Positions 47,519 through 61,155 of a stretch of DNA of 64,000 nt are shown piece by piece (the stretch's first letter is position 1; every line of letters begins with the position of its first letter). The notes under the pieces were generated by a model that had not been told where the DNA came from, did no database searches, and was given only the letters and a program-made list of their open reading frames with translations. The translations under genes and the position numbers were made by a program. This DNA comes from Kappaphycus alvarezii (Eukaryota > Rhodophyta > Florideophyceae > Gigartinales > Solieriaceae), in the NCBI GenBank assembly GCA_002205965.3, contig NADL03000596.1:248001-312000 (forward strand). The letters are read 5' to 3'.

Positions 47519-48169
47519 TTAGCTTCCATTCCCGGCTGATATATCCTTTGGATCGAACTGAGTCTTCAGCATAAGCTTTTTCTTGACGCATCCTTCGAAC
47601 AATATTTTGGACGCAGTACCCTCATCTTTCGAGACACCGATGCGGGCAGTGAGTTGAGATATTACATAATTCTTAAAGGCGTTGTCCATCTGATCGGAGA
47701 TCGAATCTTTCGAAGGAGTACCTGATTGAGACGTCATTATTATAGGACTAGAGGTGACAAGACGATATAAGGGTACCGGTGAGTCGTTGCATGAGCGGGG
47801 AAGTACGGGAAAATTACCCAGTGTAGGAATAGGAGTAAGTGCCACATCATGATAAGGCCAATTTATTTGTGGGGCAGTCATTGAGTTTATCAACCATGTG
47901 ATGTGACAAAGTGGAAACTGTACATGACTGGAATATGTGTTGTGGCGGCGACAAAATAGATTTGTGTTTTGCAAGCAACACGAGAGAATGTTTCGACCGC
48001 CATACACGCAGGAACAAGCGGCAAGATATATTAACACAGGTGTATAGTGCTGTGTTAGGGTATCGACACACCTACCAGTGTTGAAGTATGGGTACAAGTA
48101 GAAGTTTGTTAACCCACGGCCACATAGATAACATAAAAAATCACGGTAGTTCGGCCGTTTCATCAACAT
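47519..48169 (-). CDS. Hypothetical protein, 216 codons
   Basis: An open frame on the minus strand without recognisable domain. The N-terminal half is Cys/Leu/Tyr-rich and may be non-coding. The C-terminal half (SISDQMDNAFKNYVISQLTA, SKILFEGCVKKKLMLK) looks like a helical protein. It lies between the recombinase relic and a GACACA-rich stretch, so it may belong to the same mobile element. An acidic minus-strand fragment at 48.3-48.7 kb (GIDRVQAFTNYSEIRSDIGK) could be another piece. The evidence is weak. Confidence 0.3.
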   Translation of the reverse strand: MLMKRPNYRDFLCYLCGRGLTNFYLYPYFNTGRCVDTLTQHYTPVLIYLAACSCVYGGRNILSCCLQNTNLFCRRHNTYSSHVQFPLCHITWLINSMTAPQINWPYHDVALTPIPTLGNFPVLPRSCNDSPVPLYRLVTSSPIIMTSQSGTPSKDSISDQMDNAFKNYVISQLTARIGVSKDEGTASKILFEGCVKKKLMLKTQFDPKDISAGNGS

Positions 48170-51100
48170 AACAAAAGTACATATAGAGTTGATACATCGG
48201 CATAGGCGGTACGGGTTGGTCGGGCGACACAGGAGGTATATGGCGATGCATCGACACAGGCTGTATTAGTCGATGCAACTAAATAGGTGATATGTGTCGG
48301 TCGAGTGACAGAAATACTTTCCAACAAAAGAAAACAAATCATAACTTTAATTCAACAGGACTTCCTCACAGACCGCGGTCAACATCAACTCCAAACCTCC
48401 TCTCCGCCAACCTCGACAACTTCATCGTTCTTTTGCTCGCCTCCCTCCCATGCGGGGTTTTTTTGGTGCACTTTCACACAGTAACCCCCAAAAAACACTG
48501 TCTGTCCACTCTACTTGGCCTCCTCCACATCAACTTCCGCAATCGCGTCATCTTCTTCATCCTCTTGATTATAGTCCTCATCTTTCTCCTTCTCAGCATA
48601 CATGTACATATGTCCCTTCCACTGTCACCTCTTGCTCAATTTACCAATATCCGAACGGATTTCGGAGTAATTTGTGAACGCTTGCACACGATCAATGCCT
48701 GCAACCAAGTTTAAGAAATTTGGATGACAAAACTATACCATTAATATCTTGTCGCCGGATAGTTGCGAAGCATACAGAATTGAAGCAGCCCAGTAAGTGA
48801 TAATGGCGTCACAATACACTCTCAAGTTTAATATGTCTTCCAAGAGTAACATACTAAAACGTTCCTTCCTCTTGAGGAAGAAAATATACTCAACTTGAGG
48901 GGGCAACCAAGATAAATTGTCCCACAACGAAAACTGTATACATAGAAGCCGTCAAATACCAATACTGAGAGAATTAGAAGCAAAGACTGAGTAGCATAAA
49001 CAACTAGCTTGTGTTTAGCATATAGAGTAGTGCTAATAAATGCATCGAGACGTGAAAAAGAACCGAACGCTCACCGATTCGAAATGTGTACCGCAACTTG
49101 GGACCGGGGAAGTGTTTATGTATTGACGGAGCGGAGTCATCGAAGTGTCCACATGTTAGAGGCTCGTTAACGAAGTAAGGGAACAATTAATTGATTAAAA
49201 ACATCAACATTATTTAGAACATATACAGATAAATTTATGGAAAAGATTTATCCCTTTCATTTTTCCATGTTGTGTAAAAGGTTTGGTCCTTGGTTGCTTC
49301 AAAACAAAATTCCGTAAATGTAAAATGAAACTCCTGAAAAATAGGGAGTCCATGCAGCGTTTAAGGATACTATGCTAAGAAACATCAAAAGCGCAAGAAC
49401 AATAGTGGCCTTTCTATGTATACGAGGATAGTTACACAGAAGCTTGCAATTTACTCTCGAAGTATTCGACCATATTTGTATTGAAAGCAAGAACATAGAG
49501 CTTTTATTAGCACTTTTCTGCATCTGCTCTTAAAATTTTATAATTTCCTCAGAAATGGGGCCCAATTAAATTTGGCGTAGGTTTTAAATATTTACTTCAA
49601 GTAATTGGCAAATGTTTTTATAAAATTGTACTTTAGCGGGATATACAAGTCGTTTTTTTATTTGTCGTCGATTTTTATTCTCTCAAAGATAGATTTCCTG
49701 TAAATAATCATCTGAAAACCAGTTGTATTCTCTATTTCTTACATAATTACATCATGAAAATTTACGAATCAATAAATATTTCCGAAATTTGTCAGTAAAA
49801 GTTTATAGATACAAAATGTGAAAAATATTTTCCTTATTTAATAGAATTATGGTCTACTGAAACAAAAAGAAATTACTAAAATCTATACATTTATAAATTG
49901 AAAAAAAACCTTCCAAATTTCACGGGAAGGTCCTAAACGTTGATTTATGATTACAACATATATGTAGGAGCAATGAAGGCAATTTCTGATATTTGGATTC
50001 TATTTATGTAGTTTTTGGCTCTAAAAAGTATTTAAACACTAAATATTAGTTTCTTTTCGATTTATTCGAAAAAATAGTGGCACTGGTTCTCAAGATGAAT
50101 ATTATGACGCCATTTCGATAATCTTTTGTTGTTCGAAATATTTCATGCTCGATGTGGCTTATGATATTACGCAGCCGTATACAATGTTTCTATTTTTTGA
50201 AAGAATATGAATTTTTATGCTTTATGTCCATCTTTTTCGTTCTCAAACAAGGATTCGTTCCTTTTACTCAGGACAGAATCACAACTAGTCTATTCAGTTC
50301 TAGTTGTGTCACTAGGAAGCTCGTTGTTGCGTTATAAAAACCATTAATCTTTCCATAAGGTGCAGCACTTGAAGTTTAATGGCCTCAATGTAACTATTTT
50401 ACGCAATTCTGGAAGTGACCCAGTAAGTGTGCGCCATGGATATCTTTGGATCCGATATTTTCATCAATTCATCTGCTTTGATTAATTTATGTTAAGAAGT
50501 CGTAGATGCTGACTTCTTGCTTCCGAAAGTTTTACAAATGTTATTTGATCGGTAGCCTAGAGCACTCATATAACACAAAAATGTGAATAAAAGATTTAAT
50601 CCTAAATGTTACGAATTGATATTTTAGATTTGCCCACGAAAGTTCGATTACTTTCTTCACATATGCAAAACTTTGGTACCATTACATGCTTTCCTTTCTC
50701 CAATAACACTCCTTAGCCACTTTCAGTGCACATTTTATGTTTGTATTACCACCAGAAAGTGTTGAAATACTGTACTTAGGCCTTAAGCAATAGCCATTGC
50801 TCTAAAACCGTAGTATCGATCAAATATTTGCGAAAAGGGTGTGTTTTGAACATTACCGGGCATCTTATTACGACTGAGTTGCCTGAAAATCATAAGTGCA
50901 TTCTCCTCGCTCTAGCTTTTCTATTGTAAAGCTTAAAAGATAACGAAAACTATGGGGAATTGAGTATACGTAAAATAATTCTGGTCCATTCAGATAGAGA
51001 GAGGTCGCTAGCATTATATTTTATTTTCAGCCGTCTCCGTTCGGTGGCACGGTAAGAGGGCTACAGAGGCTGAAAATCTAGAAACGAGATAGATATTGTT

Positions 51101-54100
51101 ACAACAGCCTTAAACCCTTATTTTCATGAATTCGTATGAAATACAGCAATTTGAAAATAGATACAAGTTTAAGATTGCAGAAAGTAGTACATAATACCTA
51201 ATTATACAGAACATAGTTTAAATCCAACGCACAATATTTTCAATGTCCTTATATGCGATTCTACACTACTCGACACTTTTCGACATAAACCTCGAAGGGT
51301 ATTTTTCTCTATTTTATTTCACTCTTTCTTAGATTTTACTGAAAGATTCAACCTAAGAGCTATCCATGTTGCTCAACCTTATCGTAATTTACGATATATT
51401 ACTGTAAGGTTCTTCAAAAATTTAATGAGAAAACAACATACTATAGTTTGTCGTAAATTAAGACACTAATTTAACTATTTAGTCCCCCTTAGTCTGGCCA
51501 CCTACCTCCTTTTTCATTTTTATAATTTTAACTTAGCTTTTTTTACTAAAGTCATATCAGAAATTAAACTCGGGTTTAGGGGGATAAATTAGTGGTTCCG
51601 AAACGGCTAAATAGGTAATTGTGCAAATGTGATCCTAGAAGTCCCTCTCTGTGCTCTTTTCTGTTCATGGTTGGCTTTAATAGGAACATTGTGGTGCGTG
51701 TAGGTATTTGTAGAGAGATACATTGCGACGTCAAAAAATTTTAAAATAACTATAAAATAGCAAAAAATAACTGAAATATATAATAATAATAGCTCTCGGG
51801 AGCCGTATCACAGCAGACTAGCCTCCAGCCCTCTTCTTCGTATAATCTATTCTGAATAACAATTCACTGTTGCGAAAATTATTTTCATTCCTTGTCGTGA
51901 TCAGATGTACCCTTTGGAGACCGTGCGGCACCCCCGATTGATGGGAATTCATGCATCTTCAGGCATTAATCAGAATTCCATTGGAGTACAGAGTCTACGC
52001 TATGGATTTAAAGATAAATATGGACGCATGGGGCTCGATATTAATTCCACTAGGTCTCAGGAATTTAAGTAATCTTCGCGAAATGGACTTCTTCGTCAGC
52101 GGAAGTTGTCCTAAGAATACGGCTGGAGAGCAGTCTGTTGCGATCAGGTTCTTGAGATACATACCAGTCAGTTTAGTGTCAGACACATATTCCCAGAAGC
52201 GTTCAGCTAATCCACGTTAGAGGTTATCATACAGCTTTGTACCCGGCCCGAAAGACATATTTTTGGTAAATTCAGAAATCAACCCCCTTTTAAATATTAA
52301 ACTTTTTGTTTTTGTCCTCTATCTTTTTTCGATAGTCCTTTATCCGTTTTATAATCTAATTTTTTCAATACGACAAGGCACCAAGATTTTTTTTACTGCA
52401 ACTTTGGTCAGCGCAGACTGTTGAAAGTACATAGTGAATAGTGTGTCGAACCGTGCGGTAAACTGAACAAGCTAGTAACCGTGCTTGTTGTACCATTTCG
52501 TACTTGAAAAATCTCTCAGAGGGGCATTTTCCACCACCCTTCACATCTTGAAAGATCCGTTGGAGTCCTCCTAGTATTTATGCCCTACTTCCTTCATTGT
52601 TCCATCTGAATCGACTGCCAAACAGCAGCATAATGATTCATCATGGCTTACTGACTCATATTACTCTCCGATACACCGACCACAGTAGCCATCACAACGC
52701 CTTAACCGCCGCTCACCCTCTCGACACAACTATCAGTGCCTGCGTCCAATGCACAAATATCACGAGACTGTAACTAAACGTGCCCTTCAAGGTGTCCTCA
52801 AGTTCCTTGCAACTATCTTTCATCAGCTTGACACAAAACTTCGTTTCCCCTTACAGTTCTCCATGAAATTTCCGACATTCCTGGCACTATCCCTGACTTT
52901 AGCCCCAACCGTTCTCATCATACTCCGCAGATCAAACAATAACTTCACATTTTTTCCGCCACGCACGCTCCACTCTGCTCCCCTCAAGCTGTGCCGCATG
53001 CAACAAACTCTTCCATCTACTCAATTTCCCCCCATAAAATCAGCCAAAACACCCTCTCCCTTCACAAACCCATCCTCGCGCATCATCCTCGTACTATCAG
53101 CATGCATTGTTTTACCTAAACCCCTCTACCTCTTTTTGTTCTGCGGATAACACTCCCTCCAACTACTGCGTTCTCCATACACACTTGTTAAAACACGAAA
53201 AACCTGGAAGTCAATTGATCACCCGAATATTGCAGTGACGACAACAGAAACGAACGACAAGTAGGTAAAGAAGTTTGAAATCATTTTAAAACTTGAAATA
53301 CGCGAGCGAGACCTGACACGATCGTGAGTGGGTAAGAAAAGTACTGGAGGATAAGACCAAAACGAGCTTGGATCGCACGGGAAAGTGTTGTTGAGTTGAA
53401 GAGGCGTTATGGAAAAGATAGGCAGTGCGCCTGCATCGAGGATGTAACCGGGGATAAAATGGTTGTGTAGAAGGGTAGGAACGAATAACGGATGCCTGTA
53501 AGGCAAATACCGGGATTTTTTCATACTCAGCTCATTACATTCAAATTATCGCTGCATTTCGGCTCGAAGAGGAGGAGAAACTTCGACGCCTAAGAGATAA
53601 GACAATCCTACGGTTCTCTACCGCACCGAATCTGGATCCAGTCCTGCGCAGAAGAATTCCTGAGACCAAATTTTATGGACAAGTAAGATATGCTCGAGAT
53701 CATAACAGCCTCCATAGGGGCTATAGGTTAAAAAATTATACAGTAAAACCCAGGGCCTCAAGCAGAAGACAAAAAAAGCTGATACATTCCTGGAGGCTTG
53801 GAAGCTGCTTTTAAGCTCAATTTCTGGTTCTGTGGCGTTCTGGACGTACCCTGTCTGATTTCCCAGAGTATATATCTCTCAAAATTTCGCAAGTGACGTA
53901 AAATAATAGTAGAGAATGTTATTCAAGTATATCGATAGGGATTTTAAACGTATAGTTTATTAACTTCGTGTTGAACTAGAGAAATGTAAAGCGGACGCGG
54001 TGAACTCGAAAGCTAATGAATTTCAGTGGGCCGAGGACTTCTTCTGCGACTTCACGGATAATAATAATGAAGCTCACTATATTAGTGATGAAATTCCGCA

Positions 54101-55784
54101 GAATGACATGTCTGACGAATCTGCGGAACTACAAGAGCAATGTTTTCTAATGTGATGAATCTTTGGATCCCTCACTGTCAACTGTACTTGGAAATATTCG
54201 GGAAGGGGTACTTGAATATGTCTAAGTTCTCCGAGAGCACGGCACATGAATAATTAACGTACAACAGTACAGTGCGGTAGCAGTGCGCCAGCATGAATAA
54301 AAATTGGATCATAAGAAGATCACTAAAATCAGCTCTGTCGTTACCAGTACAGTACGAGTGCCAATTACACTACAAGACGTGAGTAATGGAAAGGGCTCAG
54401 GCTATGGCCTACTGTAAGTTTTTAACTGAATCGAAATATAATACCAGCCACGAAATAACGATTCAAATTTGAAGACGGAGAACTCGAAAGTATCAATAAA
54501 ATATCTACTCGAATTCCGTACCACAGATAGTAGTATTTTGTGTTGCAGTGGACGTAGTCGACGCCAACATATTTCTTCTTACTGACCTAGAGATATCCTT
54601 CTCACATGTACTGATCATCTAAAACGTTGATAACGTATTTAAATCTAAACTTTCGAATTTTGAAGTGCCAATCATACGAAAAATAAGAAAATTTTAATTC
54701 TAATATAATCTTAACGAGACACCTATGAAAAAATGCATCTAAAGCCCCTCCACCTCCATTTCTTTCACCCGTTGGTAATCATTTTACCTGATATCTGGAG
54801 CAAAGCCGGACCACGCCACACAATAGAGTCGTAAAATAATCGCGTAAAAATTTAGATCGTGCAAAAATTTCGATCGATTTGAGCCGGTACCAATATATTT
54901 TCAGGGCACAATCCCGAGCGAAACAGTTTTGAATCAGACAAAGACCTTTATACCATATACCTTGACCGTTTACCGGTGCTGGACGCCGTCAACACTCAGA
55001 CTCACTCCTGAAATCAATATTCCTACACAGTTTTTCGGAAAAAAAAGTTGTTTCAAAATGTTCCTGTAATTTTTGACTTCGGCATATACAGGACACCCTG
55101 ATTGGATGCATGTTGAGTAACGAAGTCAGTTCATATCAAAATAATGGAAGGAACTCATAAGAGAAAGTTTAATCAAAATATCTTTATAAGGAGTCCATTG
55201 GCATAGATCGACTAGACTGAGAGGTTGTTATCATATTTCATTCCACCAGATTTATCAAAACATCAGGTTTCGGAGGCCCAAATTTGAGCCCTAATTGGTC
55301 CTTAGGCTTGCTATAAGACCGGTGAATGATACATTGAACCCTGAAGTGTTGGTGCCATACCTTCTTTTTTTAGTTACTCAATCAATATTCTATGTCGCCA
55401 ATATGGAGCTCGCAAACCAAGCTAAGCGAATGGGAGGCGTAAATTTGGCTCGAGAAAATATTTAAACCGTAACTTCCGTATTTAGGATTCAAACTGATTT
55501 AAAAATCAGGTACCGAACGCTTCCAAGCGGTAATTAACTGAGGATCAGAAACTTCTAGAGTATTTTGAGAACGCTAAGCCATACAAATAGACGGAACCGC
55601 ACGATACCACGCGTACTGAAGGTAAAAAAGCATTCACATATCGCGATATATCAGAGTTTTAACACTCCAGGGCCCAGAGAAGGCCCTATCTTGATGACCC
55701 TAAGAGATAAGTAATTGTAACTCGTACCAATTAGGTGCTTAATCCTAAAGATAATAGATGTTATCATCTCTCCTTTCAAGGGGC
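48170..55784. other. AT-rich desert, no gene recognised
   Basis: Long stretches (49.2-52.3 and 53.5-55.7 kb) are AT-rich with only chance frames. A C-rich patch at 52.55-53.2 kb gives a 133-codon plus-strand frame, and 53219-53524 gives a 101-codon minus-strand frame; neither has a motif. A few GTACAGT motifs occur at 54.25-54.36 kb. Most of this is probably decayed transposon sequence. Confidence 0.55.
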
Positions 55785-56830
55785 CAAGAGTATAGAGTTA
55801 AATCGAATCGTTAAGAAAGGAACATAGAAGAAGATATCCAAGCGAGATGTACCTGCAGATTCGTCTGACTGCAATATTTTCACTCTCAATAAAAATGTAA
55901 GCACCGAAGGTGAATTTACGAAGGCTAGATTCGTCTTTACGGGATACAAAGACAAAGATGTCCCTAGTCCACAAGGTTACAACTATGAATCAAAGGTCAA
56001 CTATAACTTTAGGAGAAATCGCAGCACTGCTTCAAATCAACATCTTGTCTCAGGATGTGGAACATCCTGATCTACAGCCAATGAAAGGCTTTCCAGAAAA
56101 GTGCATGTAAAGCCTCCGAAGGAGCTCGGGCTTCCCGACGGTTCGTCACTTTAGTTACCTTAGCCAATATAAGGACTTGAAGATTATGTAGATTACTGGA
56201 TAAGTCCTGCGACTAAAGTTCTATGAGACCACCTCTTGATGAGGCTAACAGATGAAGATCTTTTGGTGTTCACAAAATACGAGCAATCCGTGGTTATAAT
56301 TTTGAATAGAATCCGAACAGATGACTTTTTAGTGTCCAAGGGTGATGAATTAAAACATTCAGTTGGAAAACTGCTCGCAAGTTTTTCACGAGAGAGATGG
56401 GTCTCCATAACACCATATTCGCTGTGATACGTGTCTGTAAGAATGCTTTTTTAGTAATGCTCAGCCAAAAGCAATAATCGAAAATCCTCACTGTGCTTCC
56501 ATCGGACTGAACTTTTACACTTTCAGGTCCTTGCGAAAAAAGGCTTCTATCAAACACACAAGACCCGCAATTTGCTGCGGAATAAACATGGCTGGGTTAG
56601 TGAATGAGTCCAAAATGTATCTTAATGACATCAATCGAATCATGAAGACCTTTCGCAACCTAAAGAAATAACCTTCAGTATGCCCCAAGTATTTTAAGTT
56701 GATCTTTGACTTTCTGAAGTTTAAGATATGCACTGACTTTCCTTTCGCAAATACCAGTGATATTACGACTCATTTAAGAAATGTTTTCTTCCCCGCGAAA
56801 AAGACGAAAAGACTAAAACTATTACCATAC
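55785..56830 (+). pseudogene. Copia reverse transcriptase-RNase H remnant (lineage A)
   Basis: Across changing frames the plus strand reads, in the correct order, pieces of a Copia RT like that of the 6-14 kb element: RIVKKGT and DVPADSSDCNIFTLNKN, TKARFVFTGYKDKD, SRKVHVKPPKELGLPDGS, RLTDEDLLVFTKYEQS, a changed active site IRTDDFLVSKGDELKH where YVDD is expected, then TFRSLRKKASIKHTRPAICC, NMAGLVNESKMYLND and LKFKICTDFPFANTSD at the RNase H start. Many stops and shifts make it an old relic. No LTR is found. Confidence 0.7.
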
Positions 56831-57039
56831 TGAAGCCACAATAGTGGGAATGTTGTTAAAATAGCGGCGCTACATGGTTTTCGTCAAGACAGCTCTTCCG
56901 CGGTGCAGCTTGTCGCCACCGCATTCAGTCAGGCCTGAACTTCCCCATATGCGTCACGTCCCTTCACTCACGCTGCATAGAAAGGCCCAATGCTGGGTTC
57001 GCATTGACAAAATGGAACCTTATCATCACTAAGACCCAC

Positions 57040-58340
57040 ACAATACCACTAAGTACATGGCTGGAAAATTGACTGTCCGCTTCCTTCTCGCACTAGCATC
57101 CACCATAGATAGCATTTCAGCCACTTCGAAATAACGGCAGCCTATTTCTACTAACAGTACAACCACAAAAAACCGTTCTTTACCCAAGAAGAATCTCGGT
57201 TCAATAACGAAAGGAGCCACCCTCACCATACCCATGCCCTCCTAAGGAACCTTTATAGAATCCATCCTTCCACCCTTCACACACCCTAAGGCCTTTTCAG
57301 CCACCTGAAGTCTCTCGGCTATATACAAAGCCAGGCCTACCCATGCTTCTTCACCAAAACTGGTAACGGTAAGCAAATCTTAGTGGCTACGAGCATGAGT
57401 GATTTCTTACCATTATCCCCATCCCGCCACCTTATTAAAGAACTCTTTGAAGTACCGCCACATAAATTCAACATCTTACATTTTGTAAAGCCCACATATT
57501 AACTTAAATGGCGCATCAAGACCTCTCCATAGGGACACTTACATATGACTCAAGCTCACATCATCCAATCGACCCTTCAAAAGACCAAACCTTACGCATA
57601 ATGCAACCTTCAACACCATCTTACCTGAAACTATGAGATAAACAGAAGCGGACAACGCACCCTTCCTCCCTTCGGACAGGAAAAGGGAGTTTCAGCAAAT
57701 AATAGGCGATCTGTGTTACTTGGCGGACAGCACACGCCATGAATTTCAATACTCAGTGAATCTGTTAACTGAAACCATGCAATTCACAGCAAACCACCAC
57801 AATAGTCTTCAAATGACTGCTCAAATATATAAAAAAAACGGAAATCCATCCCGTTTTATATCGAAAAGATTTGACGGAACCCTATGCAGGGCATCCGATT
57901 TTCAGCTGAAACGACACCAAATTTGCCAATGCCAAAAAATGCAAGTCGCGCAGTGAGGAAATTAACACTGATTGGGGTTCCCCCTATCATCGCTAAGCGC
58001 AAAATAACAAGTGGTAGCTAAATCCACATGGGACTACGAGTGCATCGCAGGATTCGAAAATGTTCAGCACACCATCTGCGTGCTCCGACTCATCAGCGAG
58101 TGCGGCATCAAATCAGAATAGCAAACAAAACCTTTTATTGGCAACAAGTCGTCGATCCAAGTAGAAAGAAGTCGTTCCCCCACGAAACGCCGCGAACTAA
58201 GTTCTATTCCGTATCAGAACCTGTGCCATCAAATGAACAAGTAAAACGTACCCGCACGCAATATTGCGACCACACATAACACCGCCGATTTAACCATCAA
58301 ACCACTTGGCCAAATCCTCGCAGCCCAGTATGCCGCTTCA
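57040..58340 (+). pseudogene. Copia RT-RNase H remnant (lineage B)
   Basis: The fragments in order are TVRFLLALASTIDS, KSLGYIQSQAYPCFFTKTGN, QILVATSMSDFLPLS (active site YVDD replaced), HLIKELFEVPPHKFN, IGDLCYLADSTRHEFQYSVN, then the RNase H start STWDYECIAGFENV and its end NTADLTIKPLGQ. The motifs are those of typical plant-like Copia elements and differ from the two other Copia copies here, so a second lineage is present. Frames are broken throughout. Confidence 0.65.
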
Positions 58341-58619
58341 ATTCTCACTATATTTGTCGGAAACAAACGACTGGAACCGAGCTTCAACGAATGAAATCCC
58401 ACAACAGGGTACTCTCAACCTTCCACCTGCAGCGTTCCATGCAATTCAGGTCCACTGTTTTCCGCAGGGGCCGACAGAACACCCGAGGCAATCAGAAAAC
58501 GTTGGACAAAACCACCGAATACCAAGAATCGCAGTGAGGTTGTCCTAAGGCAATGGAGCACAAAATGGAAAACACCGCAAACAAAAAAGAGATTAATCAA
58601 CTGAGGTAACGGAACTGAC

Positions 58620-59908
58620 CGCCCAGTTAAAGTGGCAAAACTAGCATCACATTATGGAGTACAGCGAACTGCAATCTATAACTGGAAGAAAGGCACAGCA
58701 AGCACCATCGCAGCAACCTTGGTAACATGAAAGAGCAAGAAGCCGTACATATTTCGTAATAGTGAGTATACAGAAGTTGAAAAAGCAATTAACACGTACA
58801 TTAGGACTGCAAATGCTTTTCTTAATGATACATCGGTATTTAGAGAAGATTTAATAAGGGAACTCCCATTGATAGTGAGAGATAAGCTAATAGAAAAAAT
58901 TTACGAAACGAAAACAGCTCCACAAACTCAGAAGAAGTAGAGTCAAAGATCGAATCTTTAGAGAGATTCAAAGCAAGCATCAGATGGGCTTACAACTTCA
59001 TGCAGCGTAACCATTTCTCAAGTTTCAAGCCACGTGATTAATAAGGTATGTTGGATACAAATCATGTAAATGCTGCAAGAGTGGAACTTAAAAAAATCAC
59101 CTCTATGCATGATCCAAAGGATATATGCAATACAAATGAGGTTGTTTTCTTATTCAGATCTTTCCCAAGTCGAGCTGTTGGCACAACGGATACATTAATG
59201 TCATTTAAACGTGTGAAAGCCAGGCTTACTGCCATGCTCTCTATATATGCGGGTTATCCTAAAGCTTCACTCGTAGTTACCAGAAGTGGTCGAAGGCCAA
59301 AAAGCTTTCCGAAACACTTCGGTCTCACGAAACACCTCGGCATTTATTACTATTGGCAAAAAATGCATGGAACACTCATTTTTTGTGGGAGTCACAGATG
59401 GAAGCTCTTAATGGTATGTTAGTGAAACAAGAGCGCAGCGTTCGAAGCCTTATTGATAGTTGCTCCGCCCATGCCATCTATGATGAAAGCGTCCCAAACA
59501 TACAGAACCACTTTCTTCCTCCAAACATGACCTCTGTTTTGTATCCAGTAGATACATCTGTAGGGCGATCTTTCAAAGCAGCATTTCGTCGTCTATTGGT
59601 TAAACACGTGCTGAGCTTTGGATATTAGGAAATAGAAAAGCCCTAATATGAAAGAAATAAGTTTAACGTTTTATCATAAGTTACTGCTTAATATGCTATT
59701 TGTATGGTGGCAACAGCATGGAACTTAGTTTCCAACTCAGTAACTTGCAATGTGGTTATACAAGATATTAAGAAACTCGAGAAGAACGCGATTGAGAAGG
59801 CAAGGACCGTAGCGTCCCCGAGGTGCTTCGATTCTGAGAAGTTCTGCTTCGATTCTGAGAAGTTCATTTCCTACAATTATTTGGAGAAAGCTCTGGAACT
59901 TGGATAAT
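58620..59908 (+). pseudogene. Tigger/pogo-type transposase remnant (Jerky/CENP-B-like)
   Basis: The N-terminal Psq-type helix-turn-helix reads VKVAKLASHYGVQRTAIYNW, with a stop soon after. A second DNA-binding region follows (AFLNDTSVFREDLIRELP). The DDE domain begins DICNTNEVVFLFRSFPSRAV, where the first Asp is Asn. It continues KVKARLTAMLSIYAG in altered form, EALNGMLVKQ, LIDSCSAHAIYD (second Asp) and FLPPNMTSVLYPVDTSVGRS (third Asp). The frame shifts at about 59.37 kb and stops at 59626. It differs from the copy at 16.8-19.0 kb, so a separate family is present. Confidence 0.8.
59824..59865. repeat. 21-bp perfect tandem duplication
   Basis: The unit 59824-59844 is repeated at 59845-59865 near the end of the Tigger-like relic (core GATTCTGAGAAG). 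Confidence 0.9.
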
Positions 59909-60909
59909 AATGTATAGCTTCGGACGACAAAGAAAAGGATCCTATTGGGTATGTACCTGGGCACTAACAGAAATGAGGAGATTCTAAGACCAATTTTTTG
60001 CGCAACTCCGTCAGGATATGGAGGAATTGAAAGATATTGATGGGTTTGGACAGTTATAACTGGACTGCTTTGAAGAAATATCGCAGGAAAAAAGAGGCCG
60101 AGAGTATACCAATTCGACCGGACAATGCAATTTCACATGCCATTGACTGTATCCTAGAAAATAATGATGATTAAGAATGTATTTGGCGAGTACAAACTGA
60201 TGCCAAAGAGGAGTTCTCAATAAGGTGCGGAAGAGCACTGGAAAGGATCTGTCAGAAGAGCTGTTTGTGCTGCAAAGGATCTTCGGAAGGAAATGGTTCT
60301 CCTGATATCTAGTGAGAATCCAGCTTTCGATAGCGTATGCACAATTGATCTTTTACAATCTACTGATTCTGAAGTGGCTGCACTGCTACTTTCCGTCCGA
60401 ACAATGCAGTTCAGAAACATATCCAAGAATCTTTCAGTTAAGTCTTCAAATGAGTGGTTTTATTGGCTTTCTACAGTATTTATTTGGATTTGTCGTAGAT
60501 GTGCCCGAATTTAATGGGAAATAAAGCTTTTTTGCAGTGACCCCCGCAATTTTAATGTCATTAAGCGAGGTTTTGTCATTCGAAAAGTTTTTCACTGTAC
60601 AAGAGCCCACCTTCAATATTCGTTACATTTTCGAAGGGGTTCATTTCGACTCAGTCCATCTGTCAGTACAGGTAGTGTTGTCATTGTAGCGAGACGCCAT
60701 TGTAGCGGAAGTTTACTCTGTACCGAATAAGATAGTTTTACTGTGCAGTATTTAGAGATCGAACACAGAATACTGTAGAGAGGAATCTTTATTGGAGGAA
60801 ACTGTATAGTATATAGATGACCAGGACAACAAAAATAAACTAAAATAATGGTGAGGGTAAGACGGGGGGAACTTTCGGAGAATTGTTATTTGGAGAGTAA
60901 CTTAATTTA
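59909..60909. other. Intergenic between two DNA transposons
   Basis: No gene is seen. Positions 60535-60725 carry related inward-facing ends (CAGTGACCCCCGC at the left; at the right the reverse complement begins CAGAGTAAACTTCCGC), possibly a short Tigger-derived non-autonomous element, but the match is imperfect. Confidence 0.45.
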
Positions 60910-60930
60910 CTTAAGAGTGCGTCCACCGGT
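60910..60930 (+). repeat. Left terminal inverted repeat
   Basis: Perfect 21-bp inverted match to 63738-63758. Confidence 0.93.
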
Positions 60931-61155
60931 AGGGTTCAAAGTGGTATAATTAAAGCCAACTTGGCACGACGTCATTGGTGGAGAAATATTTTAACATTTT
61001 TACCACTTTAGGACTTTGACCTCTATGTACGTGCGAGCCAACGGTCTGTTTGTCGGGGTCAAGGAGTGAAAGGCAAGGGATGCCTGCAGTACCTGCAGTA
61101 CCCAGTCCAGTACCCAGTCACCGACTGCGCTGAGCCGTGCTACATCGCGACAACC

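Noticed and set aside
52749..53524. 133-codon plus and 101-codon minus frames at 52.7-53.5 kb
   Set aside because: Both lie in a C-rich patch without motif or codon signal; no neighbouring gene or splice signal supports them.
60535..60725. Short Tigger-derived non-autonomous element
   Set aside because: The two ends resemble each other only partly and no TA duplication could be defined.
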